Shown in pieces: positions 45,582 through 54,063 of a stretch of DNA of 64,000 bases. Source of the DNA: Demequina pelophila (lineage in GTDB: Bacteria > Actinomycetota > Actinomycetes > Actinomycetales > Demequinaceae). Positions within the stretch are counted from its first letter, which is position 1. Every line of letters starts with the position of its first letter. A program made the translations under genes and the position numbers. The stretch spans positions 669,709 through 733,708 of the forward strand of contig NZ_BBLY01000001.1 of the NCBI RefSeq assembly GCF_000971175.1. Reading direction: 5' to 3'. The notes under the pieces were generated by a model. It worked only from the letters and a program-made list of their open reading frames with translations, did no database searches and was not told the origin of the DNA.

Positions 45582-46787
45582 ATGACCCAGACGTTCCATG
45601 AGCCCTCGCTGTCCCCTGCGCTGCTGCTCCTGGGCGAGCGCCGCGACCCGCTGTCCGAGCGCGGAGTCGACTGCCCGGGCGGGCTGCCGCCGGCGTCGGA
45701 CCCCGACCTCGTCGAGCGGGTGCGTGCCGCCAAGGAGACCCTGGGAGACCGCGTCTTCATCCTCGGCCACCACTACCAGCGCGACGAGGTGGTCCAGTTC
45801 GCGGACGTCACCGGCGACTCGTTCAAGCTCGCGCGCGACGCGGCGGCGCGTCCCGAGGCGGACTTCATCGTGTTCTGCGGCGTGCACTTCATGGCCGAGT
45901 CCGCGGACATCCTCACCTCCGACGACCAGGCCGTGGTGCTGCCGGACATGGCGGCCGGCTGCTCGATGGCGGACATGGCGAACATCTCGCAGGTCGACGA
46001 CTGCTGGGCGCAGCTCGAGGAGGCCGGCGTGGCCTCCCGCACCGTGCCCGTGACGTACATGAACTCGACCGCGGCCATCAAGGCGTTCTGCGGCGGCCAC
46101 GGCGGCGTGGTGTGCACCTCCTCCAACGCGGAGGTCGCGCTGCGCTGGGCGTTCGACCAGGTGGGCGGCGTCGACGGCGACGGCAAGGTGCTGTTCCTGC
46201 CCGACCAGCACCTGGGCCGCAACACGGCCGTCCTTCAGCTGGGCCTCGAGCTGGGCGACTGCATCGTGTGGGACCCGCGCAAGCCGCTGGGCGGCAACAC
46301 CCCCGAGGCCGTCGAGGCCGCGCGCATGATCCTGTGGAAGGGCCACTGCTCCGTGCACGGCCGCTTCCGCCTCGAGAACGTCGAGGCCATCCGCGCGAAG
46401 GTGCCGGGCATCAACGTGCTGGTGCACCCGGAGTGCGCCAACGAGGTGGTCGCGGCCGCCGACTACGTGGGCTCCACCGAGTACATCATCAAGACCCTCG
46501 ACGCGGCCGAGCCCGGCTCGTCCTGGGTGATCGGCACCGAGCTCAACCTGGTGCGCCGTCTGGCGAACGCGCACCCCGACAAGGACGTGCACTTCCTCGA
46601 GGACACGGTGTGCTTCTGCTCCACGATGAACCGGATCGACCTCCCGCACCTGGTGTGGGCGCTCGAGTCGCTCGTCGCGGGCGAGGTGCCCAACCGCATC
46701 GTCGTGGACGACGAGACCCAGCGCCTCGCGAAGGTCGCCCTCGACCGGATGCTCTCCCTCCCCGCCACCAACCCCGCCAAGGACTGA
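45582..46787 (+). CDS. nadA: Quinolinate synthase
   Basis: 401 residues. It makes quinolinate from iminoaspartate and dihydroxyacetone phosphate for NAD. HHYQRDEVVQFADVTGDS opens the first domain; cluster cysteines are likely those in VFCGVHFMAES, VHPECANEV and EDTVCFCSTMNRI; MNSTAAIKA and DQHLGRNTA are conserved. The length is that of the longer actinobacterial form. No nadB or nadC lies nearby, so the rest of the pathway is encoded elsewhere. The start follows GACAAT by 6 nt. Confidence 0.95.
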   Translation: MTQTFHEPSLSPALLLLGERRDPLSERGVDCPGGLPPASDPDLVERVRAAKETLGDRVFILGHHYQRDEVVQFADVTGDSFKLARDAAARPEADFIVFCGVHFMAESADILTSDDQAVVLPDMAAGCSMADMANISQVDDCWAQLEEAGVASRTVPVTYMNSTAAIKAFCGGHGGVVCTSSNAEVALRWAFDQVGGVDGDGKVLFLPDQHLGRNTAVLQLGLELGDCIVWDPRKPLGGNTPEAVEAARMILWKGHCSVHGRFRLENVEAIRAKVPGINVLVHPECANEVVAAADYVGSTEYIIKTLDAAEPGSSWVIGTELNLVRRLANAHPDKDVHFLEDTVCFCSTMNRIDLPHLVWALESLVAGEVPNRIVVDDETQRLAKVALDRMLSLPATNPAKD

Positions 46788-46824
46788 CAGTAAGGATTGC
46801 CGGGGCGACGCCGCCCCTGACACC

Positions 46825-47397
46825 ATGACCGAGCAGAACACCCCCGAGACCCCGGGCGCCGACGGCGCCGAGAACCCCGTCGGCAAGGGCCGTCCCACGC
46901 CCAAGCGCAAGGAGCAGGAGGCCGCGCGCCGCCGCCCCGTCATCGCCGACACCAAAGCCGCCAAGAAGGCCCAGCGGGAGCGCCAGCGCGAGATGCGCGA
47001 GAAGGAGTACCAGGCGATGCGCCGCGGCGACGAGCGCAACATGCCGCTCGAGCACCGCGGCCCGGAGCGCCGCTTCCTGCGCGACTACGTCGACGCCCGC
47101 ACCGGCCTGGGCGAGTTCCTGCTGCCGCTGTCGATCGTCTTCGTGGTGCTGTCGCTGATGGTGCCGGCCTCAAGCTACGCCGGCTTCGGGCTCATCATCC
47201 TCTTCTACACGCTCGTGCTGGTCGTCGCGGTGGACACGTTCCTGATGATCCGTCGCATCCGTAAGGCGTTCGACGGCAAGTTCGGTGCCGGCCGCATGCC
47301 GCGCGGCTGGGTCTTCTACGTCATCGCGCGCCACCTCAACATCCGCCGCTTCCGCGTGCCCAAGCCCGTGGTCAAGCGCGGCGAGTTCCCCGTCTGA
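46825..47397 (+). CDS. DUF3043 family membrane protein
   Basis: 190 residues. The first 90 are very basic and helical (PTPKRKEQEAARRRP, KKAQRERQREMREKEYQAMRRGDERNMP); two adjacent hydrophobic helices follow (about 94-142) and then a basic tail RHLNIRRFRVPKPVVKRG. DUF3043 is an actinobacterial family of unknown function; the homologue Rv2206 also follows the glycerate kinase gene. The gene begins 37 bases after nadA and has no clear promoter of its own, so cotranscription is likely. The basic N-terminus suggests contact with lipid head groups or nucleic acid (inference). Confidence 0.85.
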   Translation: MTEQNTPETPGADGAENPVGKGRPTPKRKEQEAARRRPVIADTKAAKKAQRERQREMREKEYQAMRRGDERNMPLEHRGPERRFLRDYVDARTGLGEFLLPLSIVFVVLSLMVPASSYAGFGLIILFYTLVLVVAVDTFLMIRRIRKAFDGKFGAGRMPRGWVFYVIARHLNIRRFRVPKPVVKRGEFPV

Positions 47398-47414
47398 GTC
47401 TTCTCTCACCCAGA

Positions 47415-47550
47415 TCACCCCTCCACACGCCAGGCCGTCGCACGGACCCGTTTCGCCCGCGTCGGGCGAGACACGCCGCGCGACACGCCGACGGCCGTGT
47501 GGAGGGGTGATTTCTTGTGTGGAGGGGTGATTTCTTGTGTGGAGGGGTGA
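47415..47550. repeat. Fold-back element with three direct copies of one arm
   Basis: The left arm ATCACCCCTCCACACG (47415-47430) is matched by the inverted GTGTGGAGGGGTGAT near 47497-47512, followed by two more direct copies starting near 47517 and 47537 with TTTCTT spacers. Between the arms is a smaller hairpin (TCGCCCG/CGGGCGA). The arms also pair through GGCCGTCG/CGACGGCC. Confidence 0.8.
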
Positions 47551-47585
47551 CGCGGGACGGTGCAGGGGCCGCCCCGCGGCCTCGC

Positions 47586-47591
47586 TAGGGT
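47586..47591 (+). promoter_or_regulatory. -10 box of a leaderless promoter for the aldo/keto reductase gene
   Basis: TAGGGT, 7 nt before the ATG at 47599. Confidence 0.55.
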
Positions 47592-47598
47592 GGGCGGC

Positions 47599-48612
47599 AT
47601 GGTCGAATACCGCTACCTCGGAAACTCCGGACTCAAGATCACCGAGCTCACCTACGGCAACTGGCTCACCCACGGCTCGCAGGTCGAGAACGACGCCGCG
47701 GCCGCGTGCGTCAAGGCCGCGCTCGACGTGGGCATCACCTCGTTCGACACCGCGGACGTGTACGCGAACACCGCCGCGGAGGCGGTGCTGGGCGACATCC
47801 TCAAGGGCGAGCGTCGCGAGAGCCTCGAGATCTTCACCAAGGTCTACTGGCCCGTAGGCCCCAAGGGCGCGAACGACACGGGCCTGTCGCGCAAGCACAT
47901 CATGGAGTCCATCAACGGCTCGCTGACGCGCCTCCAGACCGACTACGTGGACCTCTACCAGGCGCACCGCTACGACCACGACACGCCGCTCGAGGAGACG
48001 ATGATCGCGTTCGCGGACACCGTGCGCCAGGGCAAGGCCCTCTACATCGGCGTGTCCGAGTGGACCGCGGACCAGATCCGCGCCGCGTCGGTGCTCGCCA
48101 AGGAGCTCAACATTCAGCTCATCTCCTCGCAGCCGCAGTACTCGATGCTGTGGCGCGTCATCGAGGACGAGGTGGTCCCCGCGTCGCAGGAGTGCGGCCT
48201 GTCGCAGATCGTCTGGTCCCCCGTCGCCCAGGGCGTCCTCACCGGCAAGTACAAGCCCGGCCAGGCCGCGCCGGCCGGCTCGCGCGCGACGGACGAGAAG
48301 GGCGGGAAGCGGATGATCGCCCGCTTCCTCGAGGACCAGGAGCTGCTCGAGCGTGTCCAGCTGCTCCAGCCCATCGCCGACGAGCTGGGCCTCACCATGG
48401 CGCAGCTCGCCCTCGCGTGGGTGCTGCAGAACGACAACGTCGCGGCCGCGATCATCGGCGCCTCGCGCCCCGAGCAGGTGCGCGACAACGCCAAGGCGTC
48501 CGGCGTCGAGATCCCCGCGGAGCTGATGACGCGCATCGACGAGGCACTGGGCGACAAGGTGGTGCGCGACCCCAGGCTCACCGTCGAGACCAACCCCAAG
48601 CCGGGTCGCTGA
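47599..48612 (+). CDS. Aldo/keto reductase (AKR6 / potassium-channel beta-subunit-like)
   Basis: 337 residues. NADPH-dependent reduction of an unknown carbonyl substrate in a TIM barrel. The catalytic tetrad is Asp and Tyr in FDTADVYANT, Lys in IFTKVYWP and His in LYQAHRYDHDT. YLGNSGLKITELTYGNW and AAIIGASRPEQV (cofactor phosphate region) mark the family. The pattern WRVIEDEVVPASQECGLSQIVWSPVAQGVLTGKY resembles the AKR6 group. It is monocistronic: leaderless start, perfect terminator. An upstream start at 47560 would run through the promoter and is rejected. Confidence 0.9.
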   Translation: MVEYRYLGNSGLKITELTYGNWLTHGSQVENDAAAACVKAALDVGITSFDTADVYANTAAEAVLGDILKGERRESLEIFTKVYWPVGPKGANDTGLSRKHIMESINGSLTRLQTDYVDLYQAHRYDHDTPLEETMIAFADTVRQGKALYIGVSEWTADQIRAASVLAKELNIQLISSQPQYSMLWRVIEDEVVPASQECGLSQIVWSPVAQGVLTGKYKPGQAAPAGSRATDEKGGKRMIARFLEDQELLERVQLLQPIADELGLTMAQLALAWVLQNDNVAAAIIGASRPEQVRDNAKASGVEIPAELMTRIDEALGDKVVRDPRLTVETNPKPGR

Positions 48613-48632
48613 GCCGCACCCTCCACCCACGA

Positions 48633-48664
48633 CGAAGGCCCCGGGGAGATCCCCGGGGCCTTCG
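48633..48664 (+). terminator. Terminator after the aldo/keto reductase gene
   Basis: A perfect 14-bp stem with AGAT loop. Confidence 0.85.
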
Positions 48665-48781
48665 CGCATCAAAGGAGAAAACGCGTGCCCCTTGCGGCGC
48701 ACGTGAAGTGAACGGTCGGCGGCGGGCCGGGGTTCCCGGCCCCGGCCCCGTTTCTCAGCGGCACGCGCCGTCCCGGCGAGG

Positions 48782-48820
48782 GACGATGCACGGGTTCCCG
48801 TCTCATCGTCCCGGGACGGC
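48782..48820. repeat. Inverted pair of GACGATGC motifs, copies 15 and 16
   Basis: Forward core 48782-48789 and a reverse 7-of-8 copy at 48813-48820. GGGACGATG pairs with CATCGTCCC, and the interior ACGGG/CCCGT extends the hairpin. It ends 15 nt before the pepA -10 box. Confidence 0.7.
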
Positions 48821-48835
48821 GCCGGTCGGCCCGGT

Positions 48836-48841
48836 TAGGGT
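48836..48841 (+). promoter_or_regulatory. -10 box of a leaderless promoter for pepA
   Basis: TAGGGT, 6 nt before the ATG at 48848. Confidence 0.55.
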
Positions 48842-48847
48842 TCTCCC

Positions 48848-50284
48848 ATGACCTCACTCAGCACCACCAGCGAAAGCGTCGTCGGCCTCGAGGCCGACGC
48901 ACTCATCGTGGGCCTCACCGCGGACAAGACCGTGGCCGCCCACCCGCAGCTCTCCGAGGAGGCCCGCGCCTCCATCGAGGCCGCCGCCACCGCGCTCGAC
49001 GCGGCCGGCAAGGCCGGTTCCGTCGTCGTCGTTCCGGGCACGGACGTGGCCGCGCGCCGCGTCGTCGTCGTCGGCATCGGCGAGGGCACCGAGGCGGACC
49101 TGCGCGTCGCGGCCGGCGAGGCCTCGCGCCAGGTCGGCAAGAAGCCCGAGCGCGTGATCGTGGCCCTGCCCGCCGAGGGCGCCGCCGCGCAGGCCGTGGC
49201 CGAGGGCGCCGTCCTGGGCGCCTACTCGTTCACCGACTACAAGTCGGACGAGTCGCTCGTCACCGACACCGAGTGGACCATCGCCGGCGCCTCCGACGAG
49301 GCCATCGAGCGCGCCTCGATCCTGGTCGCCGCCGTCTCCGGCGTGCGCGACCTGGTCAACACCCCGCCGCTCGACCTGTTCCCGGGCTCCTTCGCGGAGA
49401 TCGCCCAGGAGCTGGGCCAGGACACCGGCGTCGAGGTCGAGGTCTGGGACGTCGACCGCCTGGTCGACGAGGGCTTCGGCGGCATCCTCGCCGTGGGCAT
49501 GGGCTCGGCCCGGCTCCCCCGCCTGGTGCGCGTCGCCTGGGCCCCGGAGGGCGCCAAGGAGACCGTGGCGCTCGTGGGCAAGGGCATCACGTTCGACACC
49601 GGCGGCATCTCGCTCAAGCCGGCGAAGTCCATGGAGACCATGAAGTCCGACATGACCGGCGCGGCCACCGTGCTGCACACGGTCATCGCGGCGGCCCAGG
49701 CGGAGCTCCCCATCGCCGTCACCGGCTGGCTCTGCCTCGCCGAGAACATGCCGTCCGCCACGGCCCAGCGCCCCTCCGACGTGATCCGCCAGTACGGCGG
49801 CACCACCGTCGAGGTGCTCAACACCGACGCCGAGGGTCGCCTGGTCATGGCCGACGGCCTGGTCCGCGCCTGCGAGGAGAACCCCGCCGTGGTCCTCGAC
49901 GTCGCGACGCTCACCGGCGCCCAGGGCGTGGCGCTCGGCGTCCGCACCTCCGGCGTCATGGGCACCCCCGAGATCCGCGACGCGGTGGTCGCCGCGGCCG
50001 ACGAGGTGGACGAGGCGATGTGGCCCATGCCGCTGCCCAAGCACCTGCGCGCGGACCTCGACTCCAAGATCGCCGACCTGCAGAACATCGCCGGCCCCGC
50101 CGGCGGCATGCTCTCCGCGGGCGTGTTCCTCAGCGAGTTCGTGGGCGACACCCCGTGGGCGCACCTCGACATCGCGCGCCCGGCCTACAACGAGGGCAAG
50201 CCGTGGAGCCTCAACACCGCGGGCTCGACCGGCGTCGCCGTGCGCACCCTGTTCCGCTACCTCGAGACGCGCGCGACCGCGTAA
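48848..50284 (+). CDS. pepA: Leucyl aminopeptidase (M17 family)
   Basis: 478 residues. It removes N-terminal residues from peptides with two metal ions. The N-terminal macro-like domain is variable; the catalytic half shows VGKGITFDTGGISLKP (Lys, Asp ligands), MKSDMTGAATVL, and the family signature NTDAEGRL followed by MADGLV. The bicarbonate-binding Arg is within that signature. The C-terminus YNEGKPWSLNTAGSTGVAVRTL is conserved. The corresponding mycobacterial gene is pepB (Rv2213). The gene is expressed from its own leaderless promoter and ends in a hairpin. Confidence 0.94.
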   Translation: MTSLSTTSESVVGLEADALIVGLTADKTVAAHPQLSEEARASIEAAATALDAAGKAGSVVVVPGTDVAARRVVVVGIGEGTEADLRVAAGEASRQVGKKPERVIVALPAEGAAAQAVAEGAVLGAYSFTDYKSDESLVTDTEWTIAGASDEAIERASILVAAVSGVRDLVNTPPLDLFPGSFAEIAQELGQDTGVEVEVWDVDRLVDEGFGGILAVGMGSARLPRLVRVAWAPEGAKETVALVGKGITFDTGGISLKPAKSMETMKSDMTGAATVLHTVIAAAQAELPIAVTGWLCLAENMPSATAQRPSDVIRQYGGTTVEVLNTDAEGRLVMADGLVRACEENPAVVLDVATLTGAQGVALGVRTSGVMGTPEIRDAVVAAADEVDEAMWPMPLPKHLRADLDSKIADLQNIAGPAGGMLSAGVFLSEFVGDTPWAHLDIARPAYNEGKPWSLNTAGSTGVAVRTLFRYLETRATA

Positions 50285-50302
50285 CCGTCTCGCTCAGCGA
50301 CG

Positions 50303-50334
50303 CGGCCCGGCTCCCCTCGCGGGGGGCCGGGCCG
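50303..50334. terminator. Terminator hairpin after pepA
   Basis: A 14-bp stem with one wobble (50303-50316 with 50321-50334), TCGC loop; between converging genes. Confidence 0.75.
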
Positions 50335-50389
50335 TTCGCGTTGTCGGGGGCGGACGCGGGACCCGTGCGAGGGGTCGCCGGCTCCTGCG

Positions 50390-50719
50390 TCAGAGACGCT
50401 TGCGGTTCTTCTCGTTCCACTCGCGCATCCGCGAGGGGTAGCCCGACAGGTTGACGTCGAAGGCGGGGATGCCGAACTGCTGCGCGAGCTTGCGCGCGGT
50501 CGCCTCGTCGGGGACGCGGCGCCGCGTCCACTCGCCCGAGTCCGCGACCACCACGACGGTGGTCTGGGTGACGCGCGTCGGCGGCTCGATGAAGGCCTCG
50601 CAGCCGGCGTGGGACTGCACGAACTCCTTGAGGTGGGCGATCGTCTCGCCCTTGGCCTCCTTCTGCCCGGACTGTGCGGGCGTGGCCTTGGCGCGTGGCT
50701 TCCTCGAGAACAGACCCAT
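50390..50719 (-). CDS. Small conserved protein, function unknown
   Basis: 109 residues from ATG 50719. The N-terminus MGLFSRKPRAKATPA is basic; the remaining domain is a small alpha/beta fold (AHLKEFVQSHAGCEAFIEPP, QTTVVVVADSGEWTRRRV, ARKLAQQFGIPAFDVNLSGYP, RMREWNEKNRKRL). I do not recognise it beyond a short protein common next to lpdA in this phylum. A TACGCT box lies 6 nt before the ATG, so the message is probably leaderless. It is divergent from lpdA and converges on pepA. Confidence 0.65.
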   Translation of the reverse strand: MGLFSRKPRAKATPAQSGQKEAKGETIAHLKEFVQSHAGCEAFIEPPTRVTQTTVVVVADSGEWTRRRVPDEATARKLAQQFGIPAFDVNLSGYPSRMREWNEKNRKRL

Positions 50720-50725
50720 GGAGCA

Positions 50726-50731
50726 AGCGTA
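50726..50731 (-). promoter_or_regulatory. -10 box of a leaderless promoter for the small gene at 50390
   Basis: TACGCT on the minus strand, 6 nt before the ATG at 50719. Confidence 0.5.
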
Positions 50732-50876
50732 GCGAGGTGCGCCACCGGAGGGCGCACGCGGGGTGGCGCGGCGTGCCAGGAAGCGCGTTCCGGGACCGGC
50801 CGGGCCCTTGGTCCTGACATCCCCCTCTGAGGTGGCAAGATGGGCCGTGCCAGCTTCCCTACAAGGAGTTCTCATA

Positions 50877-52262
50877 GTGACCGAGTCCACCCCACGCTCG
50901 TTTGATGTCCTGATCCTCGGAGGCGGTTCCGGCGGCTACGCGACCGCGCTGCGCGCGTCACAGCTGGGCCTCACGGTGGGCCTCGTCGAGGAGAGCAAGC
51001 TCGGGGGCACGTGCCTCCACAACGGCTGCATCCCCACGAAGGCCCTGCTCCACGCCGCGGAGCTCGCGGACAACGCCCGCGAGGGCGCCAAGTACGGCGT
51101 CAACACGACGCTCGAGGGCATCGACATGCCCGCCGTCAACAAGTACAAGCAGGGCGTCATCGACCGCCTGTACCGCGGCCTGCAGGGCCTCGTGAAGTCG
51201 CGCAAGGTCACCATGATCGAGGGCACCGGCCGCCTCGTGGGACCCGACGCCATCGAGGTCAACGGCGAGCGCTACACGGGTGCGAACATCGTGCTCGCGA
51301 CCGGCTCGTACGCGCGCTCGCTGCCCGGCCTCGAGATCGGCGGCCGGGTCATCACCTCGGACCAGGCGCTGGGCATGGAGTGGGTGCCGCAGTCGGCCGT
51401 CGTGCTGGGCGGCGGCGTGATCGGCGTCGAGTTCGCCTCGGTGTGGAAGTCGTTCGGCACGGACGTCACGGTCGTCGAGGCGCTCCCCCGCCTCGCCCCC
51501 AACGAGGACGAGGCGCTGAGCAAGGGCCTCGAGCGCGCCTTCAAGAAGCGCGGCATCACCGTCAAGACCGGCGCCCGCTTCTCCGGCGTCGAGCAGTCCG
51601 AGGCGGGCGTCAAGGTCTCGCTCGAGGACGGCAGCACCATCGAGGCCGACATCCTGCTGGTCGCCGTGGGCCGTGGCCCGCGCACCCAGGGACTGGGCTA
51701 CGAGGAGCAGGGCCTGCGCGTGGACCGCGGCTTCGTCCTCACCGACGACCGTCTCCACACCGGCGTGGGCAACATCTACGCGGTCGGCGACATCGTCCCC
51801 GGGCTCCAGCTGGCGCACCGCGGCTTCCAGCAGGGAATCTTCGTCGCCGAGGAGATCGCGGGCCTCGCGCCGCAGGCGATCGTCGAGTCGAACATCCCCC
51901 GCGTCACCTACTGCGAGCCCGAACTCGGCTCCGTGGGCCTCACCGAGGCGCAGGCCAAGGAGCAGTACGGCGAGGACAAGGTCAAGGCGCTCGACTACAA
52001 CCTGGGCGGCAACGGCAAGAGCCAGATCCTGGGCACGCAGGGCTTCATCAAGCTGGTGCGCGTGGTCGACGGCCCCGTGGTCGGCATCCACATGCTCGGC
52101 GCCCGCGTCGGGGAGCAGATCGGCGAGGCGCAGCTCATCGTGAGCTGGGACGCCCACCCCGAGGACGTCGCCCCGCTCATCCACGCCCACCCCACCCAGA
52201 ACGAGGCTCTCGGAGAGGCGCACCTCGCGCTCGCCGGCAAGCCGCTGCACGCCCACGACTGA
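50877..52262 (+). CDS. lpdA: Dihydrolipoyl dehydrogenase (E3)
   Basis: 461 residues from GTG 50877, with AAGGAG 8 nt upstream; the open frame extends to 50763 without homology. FAD enzyme that reoxidises dihydrolipoamide with NAD+. Motifs: LGGGSGGYATALRA (FAD), redox disulfide GGTCLHNGCIPTK (Cys46, Cys51), LGGGVIGVEFASVW (NAD), NIYAVGDIV, and the C-terminal HAHPTQNEAL (active-site His). The E2 gene follows 22 bases later on the same strand. In mycobacteria lpd is elsewhere, so this pairing is a local difference. Confidence 0.95.
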   Translation: MTESTPRSFDVLILGGGSGGYATALRASQLGLTVGLVEESKLGGTCLHNGCIPTKALLHAAELADNAREGAKYGVNTTLEGIDMPAVNKYKQGVIDRLYRGLQGLVKSRKVTMIEGTGRLVGPDAIEVNGERYTGANIVLATGSYARSLPGLEIGGRVITSDQALGMEWVPQSAVVLGGGVIGVEFASVWKSFGTDVTVVEALPRLAPNEDEALSKGLERAFKKRGITVKTGARFSGVEQSEAGVKVSLEDGSTIEADILLVAVGRGPRTQGLGYEEQGLRVDRGFVLTDDRLHTGVGNIYAVGDIVPGLQLAHRGFQQGIFVAEEIAGLAPQAIVESNIPRVTYCEPELGSVGLTEAQAKEQYGEDKVKALDYNLGGNGKSQILGTQGFIKLVRVVDGPVVGIHMLGARVGEQIGEAQLIVSWDAHPEDVAPLIHAHPTQNEALGEAHLALAGKPLHAHD

Positions 52263-52284
52263 GAACGAACGAGGGAGTTCCATC

Positions 52285-54057
52285 ATGGCCAACGACGTCA
52301 CCCTTCCCGCGCTCGGCGAATCGGTCACCGAGGGCACCGTCACCCGCTGGCTCAAGGCCGTCGGCGACCAGGTCGCCGCGGACGAGCCGCTGCTCGAGGT
52401 CTCCACCGACAAGGTGGACACCGAGATCCCGTCCCCCTTCGAGGGCACGCTGCTCGAGATCCTCATCGACGAGGACGAGGACGCCCAGGTGGGCGCGGTG
52501 CTCGCGCGCATCGGCGACCCGTCCGAGCAGGGCTCGGCGCCCGCCGAGCCCGAGCCCGAGCCCGCCCAGGAGGCGCCCGCGGACGAGGCTCCGGCCGAGC
52601 CCGCGGCTGCGGAGACGCCCGCCGAGGCCCCCGCCGAGGAGGCCCCGGCCCCCGCCGCATCGTCCGGTGGCGGCCGCGACGTGACCCTGCCCGCCCTGGG
52701 CGAGTCCGTCACCGAGGGCACCGTCACCCGCTGGCTCAAGGCCGTGGGCGACGAGGTCGAGGCGGACGAGCCGCTGCTGGAGGTTTCCACCGACAAGGTG
52801 GACACCGAGATCCCGTCGCCGTTCGCCGGTGTGCTCACGGAGATCCTGGTGGCCGAGGACGAGGAGGCCGAGGTGGGCGCCGTGCTCGCGCGCATCGGCG
52901 AGCCCGGCTCGGCCCCCGCCCCGCAGGCGGCCCCGGCCCAGGAGGAGGCGCCCGCTCCGGCCCCCGAGCCCGAGCCCGATTCCGCGCCGACCCCGGCTCC
53001 GGCTCCCGCGGCGCCCAGCTCGCAGACGCCGCCCCCGCCGCCCCCGCCCGCGCCCCGGCAGGAGGCCGCTCCGGCCGCCCCCGCACAGTCGGCGCCCCAG
53101 GCCGAGGCGGTCGGCGCGTCGGCCCCCGCGTCGACCGGCTCGGGCTACGTCACGCCGATCGTCCGCAAGCTCGCCGCGGAGAAGGGCGTGGACCTGTCCT
53201 CGCTCGCCGGCACGGGCGTGGGCGGACGTATCCGCAAGGAGGACGTGCTGTCCGCCGCGGAGGCCGCCGCCAAGGCTGCGAAGGCCGCCGAGCAGCCCGC
53301 CGCGCCCGCGGCCGAGAAGCCGGAGGCCAAGGTCTCCGAGCTGCGCGGCCAGACGGTCAAGATGAGCCGCATCCGCAAGATCACGTCCGAGAAGATGATG
53401 GAGTCGCTGCACGGCATGGCGCAGCTGACCTCCGTGGTCGAGGTGGACTGCTCGAAGATCTGGGCGCTGCGCGCGAAGTCGAAGGACGCGTTCCAGGACA
53501 AGCACGGCGTCAAGCTGACCTTCCTGCCGTTCTTCACGCGGGCGGTCGCGGTCGCGCTGCAGGAGCACGCGTTCCTCAACGCCTCGGTCGACGGCGCGAG
53601 CATCGTCTATCACCCGAGCGTCAACCTGTCGCTCGCGGTGGACACGCCCAAGGGCCTCATGCTCCCGACGCTCAAGGACGCCGAGCACAAGACCGTCGCC
53701 GAGCACGCCGCGGCCATCACGGACCTCGCCCAGCGGGCCCGCGACGGCGGCCTGTCCTCGGACGAGATCTCGGGCGGCACGTTCTCCGTGACCAACACCG
53801 GGTCGGGCGGGACGCTCCACGACACGCCGATCGTCCCGTCGCCGCAGGTGGGCATCCTCGCGACGTGCGCGATCATCAAGCGCCCCGTCGTGGTCAAGGG
53901 CCCGAACGGCGAGGACGTCATCTCGATCCGCCCGATGGTCTACCTGCCCCTGAGCTACGACCACCGGATCGTGGACGGCGCCGACGCGGCGCGGTTCCTC
54001 CAGACGGTGCGCGCGCTCATCGAGGCGGGCGACTTCGCCGACGAGCTGGGGCTCTAG
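52285..54057 (+). CDS. sucB: 2-oxo acid dehydrogenase complex E2 (dihydrolipoamide acyltransferase)
   Basis: 590 residues. Two nearly identical lipoyl domains (about 3-75 and 131-205) each have the lipoylation site VSTDKVDTEIPSPF (Lys43 and about Lys172), joined by long Ala/Pro/Glu linkers. An E1/E3-binding domain follows (about 288-323, VTPIVRKLAAEKGVDL), then another linker and the catalytic domain with SYDHRIVDGADAARFL (catalytic His near 560) and FSVTNTGSGG. The domain set matches mycobacterial DlaT (Rv2215), which serves pyruvate dehydrogenase. Which 2-oxo acid is used is not decided by sequence; sucB is the usual annotation name. LipA and LipB, which attach its lipoyl groups, are 5 kb away. 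Confidence 0.93.
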   Translation: MANDVTLPALGESVTEGTVTRWLKAVGDQVAADEPLLEVSTDKVDTEIPSPFEGTLLEILIDEDEDAQVGAVLARIGDPSEQGSAPAEPEPEPAQEAPADEAPAEPAAAETPAEAPAEEAPAPAASSGGGRDVTLPALGESVTEGTVTRWLKAVGDEVEADEPLLEVSTDKVDTEIPSPFAGVLTEILVAEDEEAEVGAVLARIGEPGSAPAPQAAPAQEEAPAPAPEPEPDSAPTPAPAPAAPSSQTPPPPPPPAPRQEAAPAAPAQSAPQAEAVGASAPASTGSGYVTPIVRKLAAEKGVDLSSLAGTGVGGRIRKEDVLSAAEAAAKAAKAAEQPAAPAAEKPEAKVSELRGQTVKMSRIRKITSEKMMESLHGMAQLTSVVEVDCSKIWALRAKSKDAFQDKHGVKLTFLPFFTRAVAVALQEHAFLNASVDGASIVYHPSVNLSLAVDTPKGLMLPTLKDAEHKTVAEHAAAITDLAQRARDGGLSSDEISGGTFSVTNTGSGGTLHDTPIVPSPQVGILATCAIIKRPVVVKGPNGEDVISIRPMVYLPLSYDHRIVDGADAARFLQTVRALIEAGDFADELGL

Positions 54058-54063
54058 CCCATC

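Noticed and set aside
48685-48711. Eight-codon frame (GTG to TGA) behind a good AAAGGAG
   Set aside because: It follows a strong terminator with no promoter visible and has no attenuator-like structure or codon theme; probably chance.
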